DNA of 64,000 nucleotides from SAR202 cluster bacterium bin127. Lineage in GTDB: Bacteria > Chloroflexota > Dehalococcoidia > Lucifugimonadales > Lucifugimonadaceae. This document shows, piece after piece, positions 62,470 through 64,000 of this stretch. The notes beneath the pieces are model-generated. The model saw only the letters and a list, made by a program, of their open reading frames with translations, had not been told where the DNA came from and did not search any database. Both the position numbers and the translations under genes were made by a program. The first letter of the stretch is position 1; the number at the start of each line of letters is the position of its first letter. The stretch covers positions 62,001 through 126,000 of the forward strand of contig MPNN01000003.1 of assembly GCA_002239045.1 (NCBI GenBank), in the 5' to 3' direction.

Positions 62470-64000
<1,531 letters not shown>

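Overview
The window looks like a piece of a bacterial chromosome of moderately high GC. My best guess is a Chloroflexota lineage of the Dehalococcoidia/SAR202 kind. That is an inference from gene content (CaiB and crotonase enzymes, RraA-like and TM1367-like proteins, DUF3179, larC/larE, a small CxxxH/CxxC protein) and from the frequent TTG starts; no 16S gene is present to settle it.

Left part (1-31170): accessory metabolism and transport. A fragment of an SRPBCC protein is followed by a crotonase/CaiB CoA-transferase pair, two ABC-2 type exporters, a decayed DUF1016 gene, and a divergent UxuA-like dehydratase and XylB-like sugar kinase. Next come acetyltransferases, an alpha/beta hydrolase and a HAD phosphatase, an amidase and gamma-glutamyltransferase pair beside an FAD amine oxidoreductase, CrcB, and a dienelactone hydrolase/methyltransferase pair. 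A MacB/LolD-type ATPase follows with a 1205-residue FtsX-type permease, then a TM1367-like/RraA pair, DUF3179, MobA, a histidine phosphatase and a bicupin.

Middle (31085-37270): one very large gene for a surface protein with fibronectin-type modules and Thr-Pro linkers, then a poorly coding stretch, a small Cys/His protein, and dispersed palindromic repeats.

Translation core (37271-42916, minus strand): a putative promoter, tRNA-Thr, tRNA-Tyr, tRNA-Thr, tuf, a terminator, then rpmG, secE, nusG, rplK, rplA, an L10-type leader, rplJ and rplL. The rplJ-rplL spacer is filled with nested repeats.

Right part (43015-64000): a P-loop protein, larC and larE (nickel-pincer cofactor), clpC and rpsA on the minus strand; an SDR, thiG and a ThiE/TenI-like gene on the plus strand; then a minus-strand housekeeping block formyltransferase-xseB-xseA, efp-pepQ-aroQ, xerC-topA-dprA. 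It ends with two tRNA-Ser genes, 5S rRNA, initiator tRNA and the 3' part of 23S rRNA. Most genes show an obvious family; the least explained elements are the large surface protein, the nested repeats in the ribosomal operon, several family members lacking key residues, and the small Cys/His protein.
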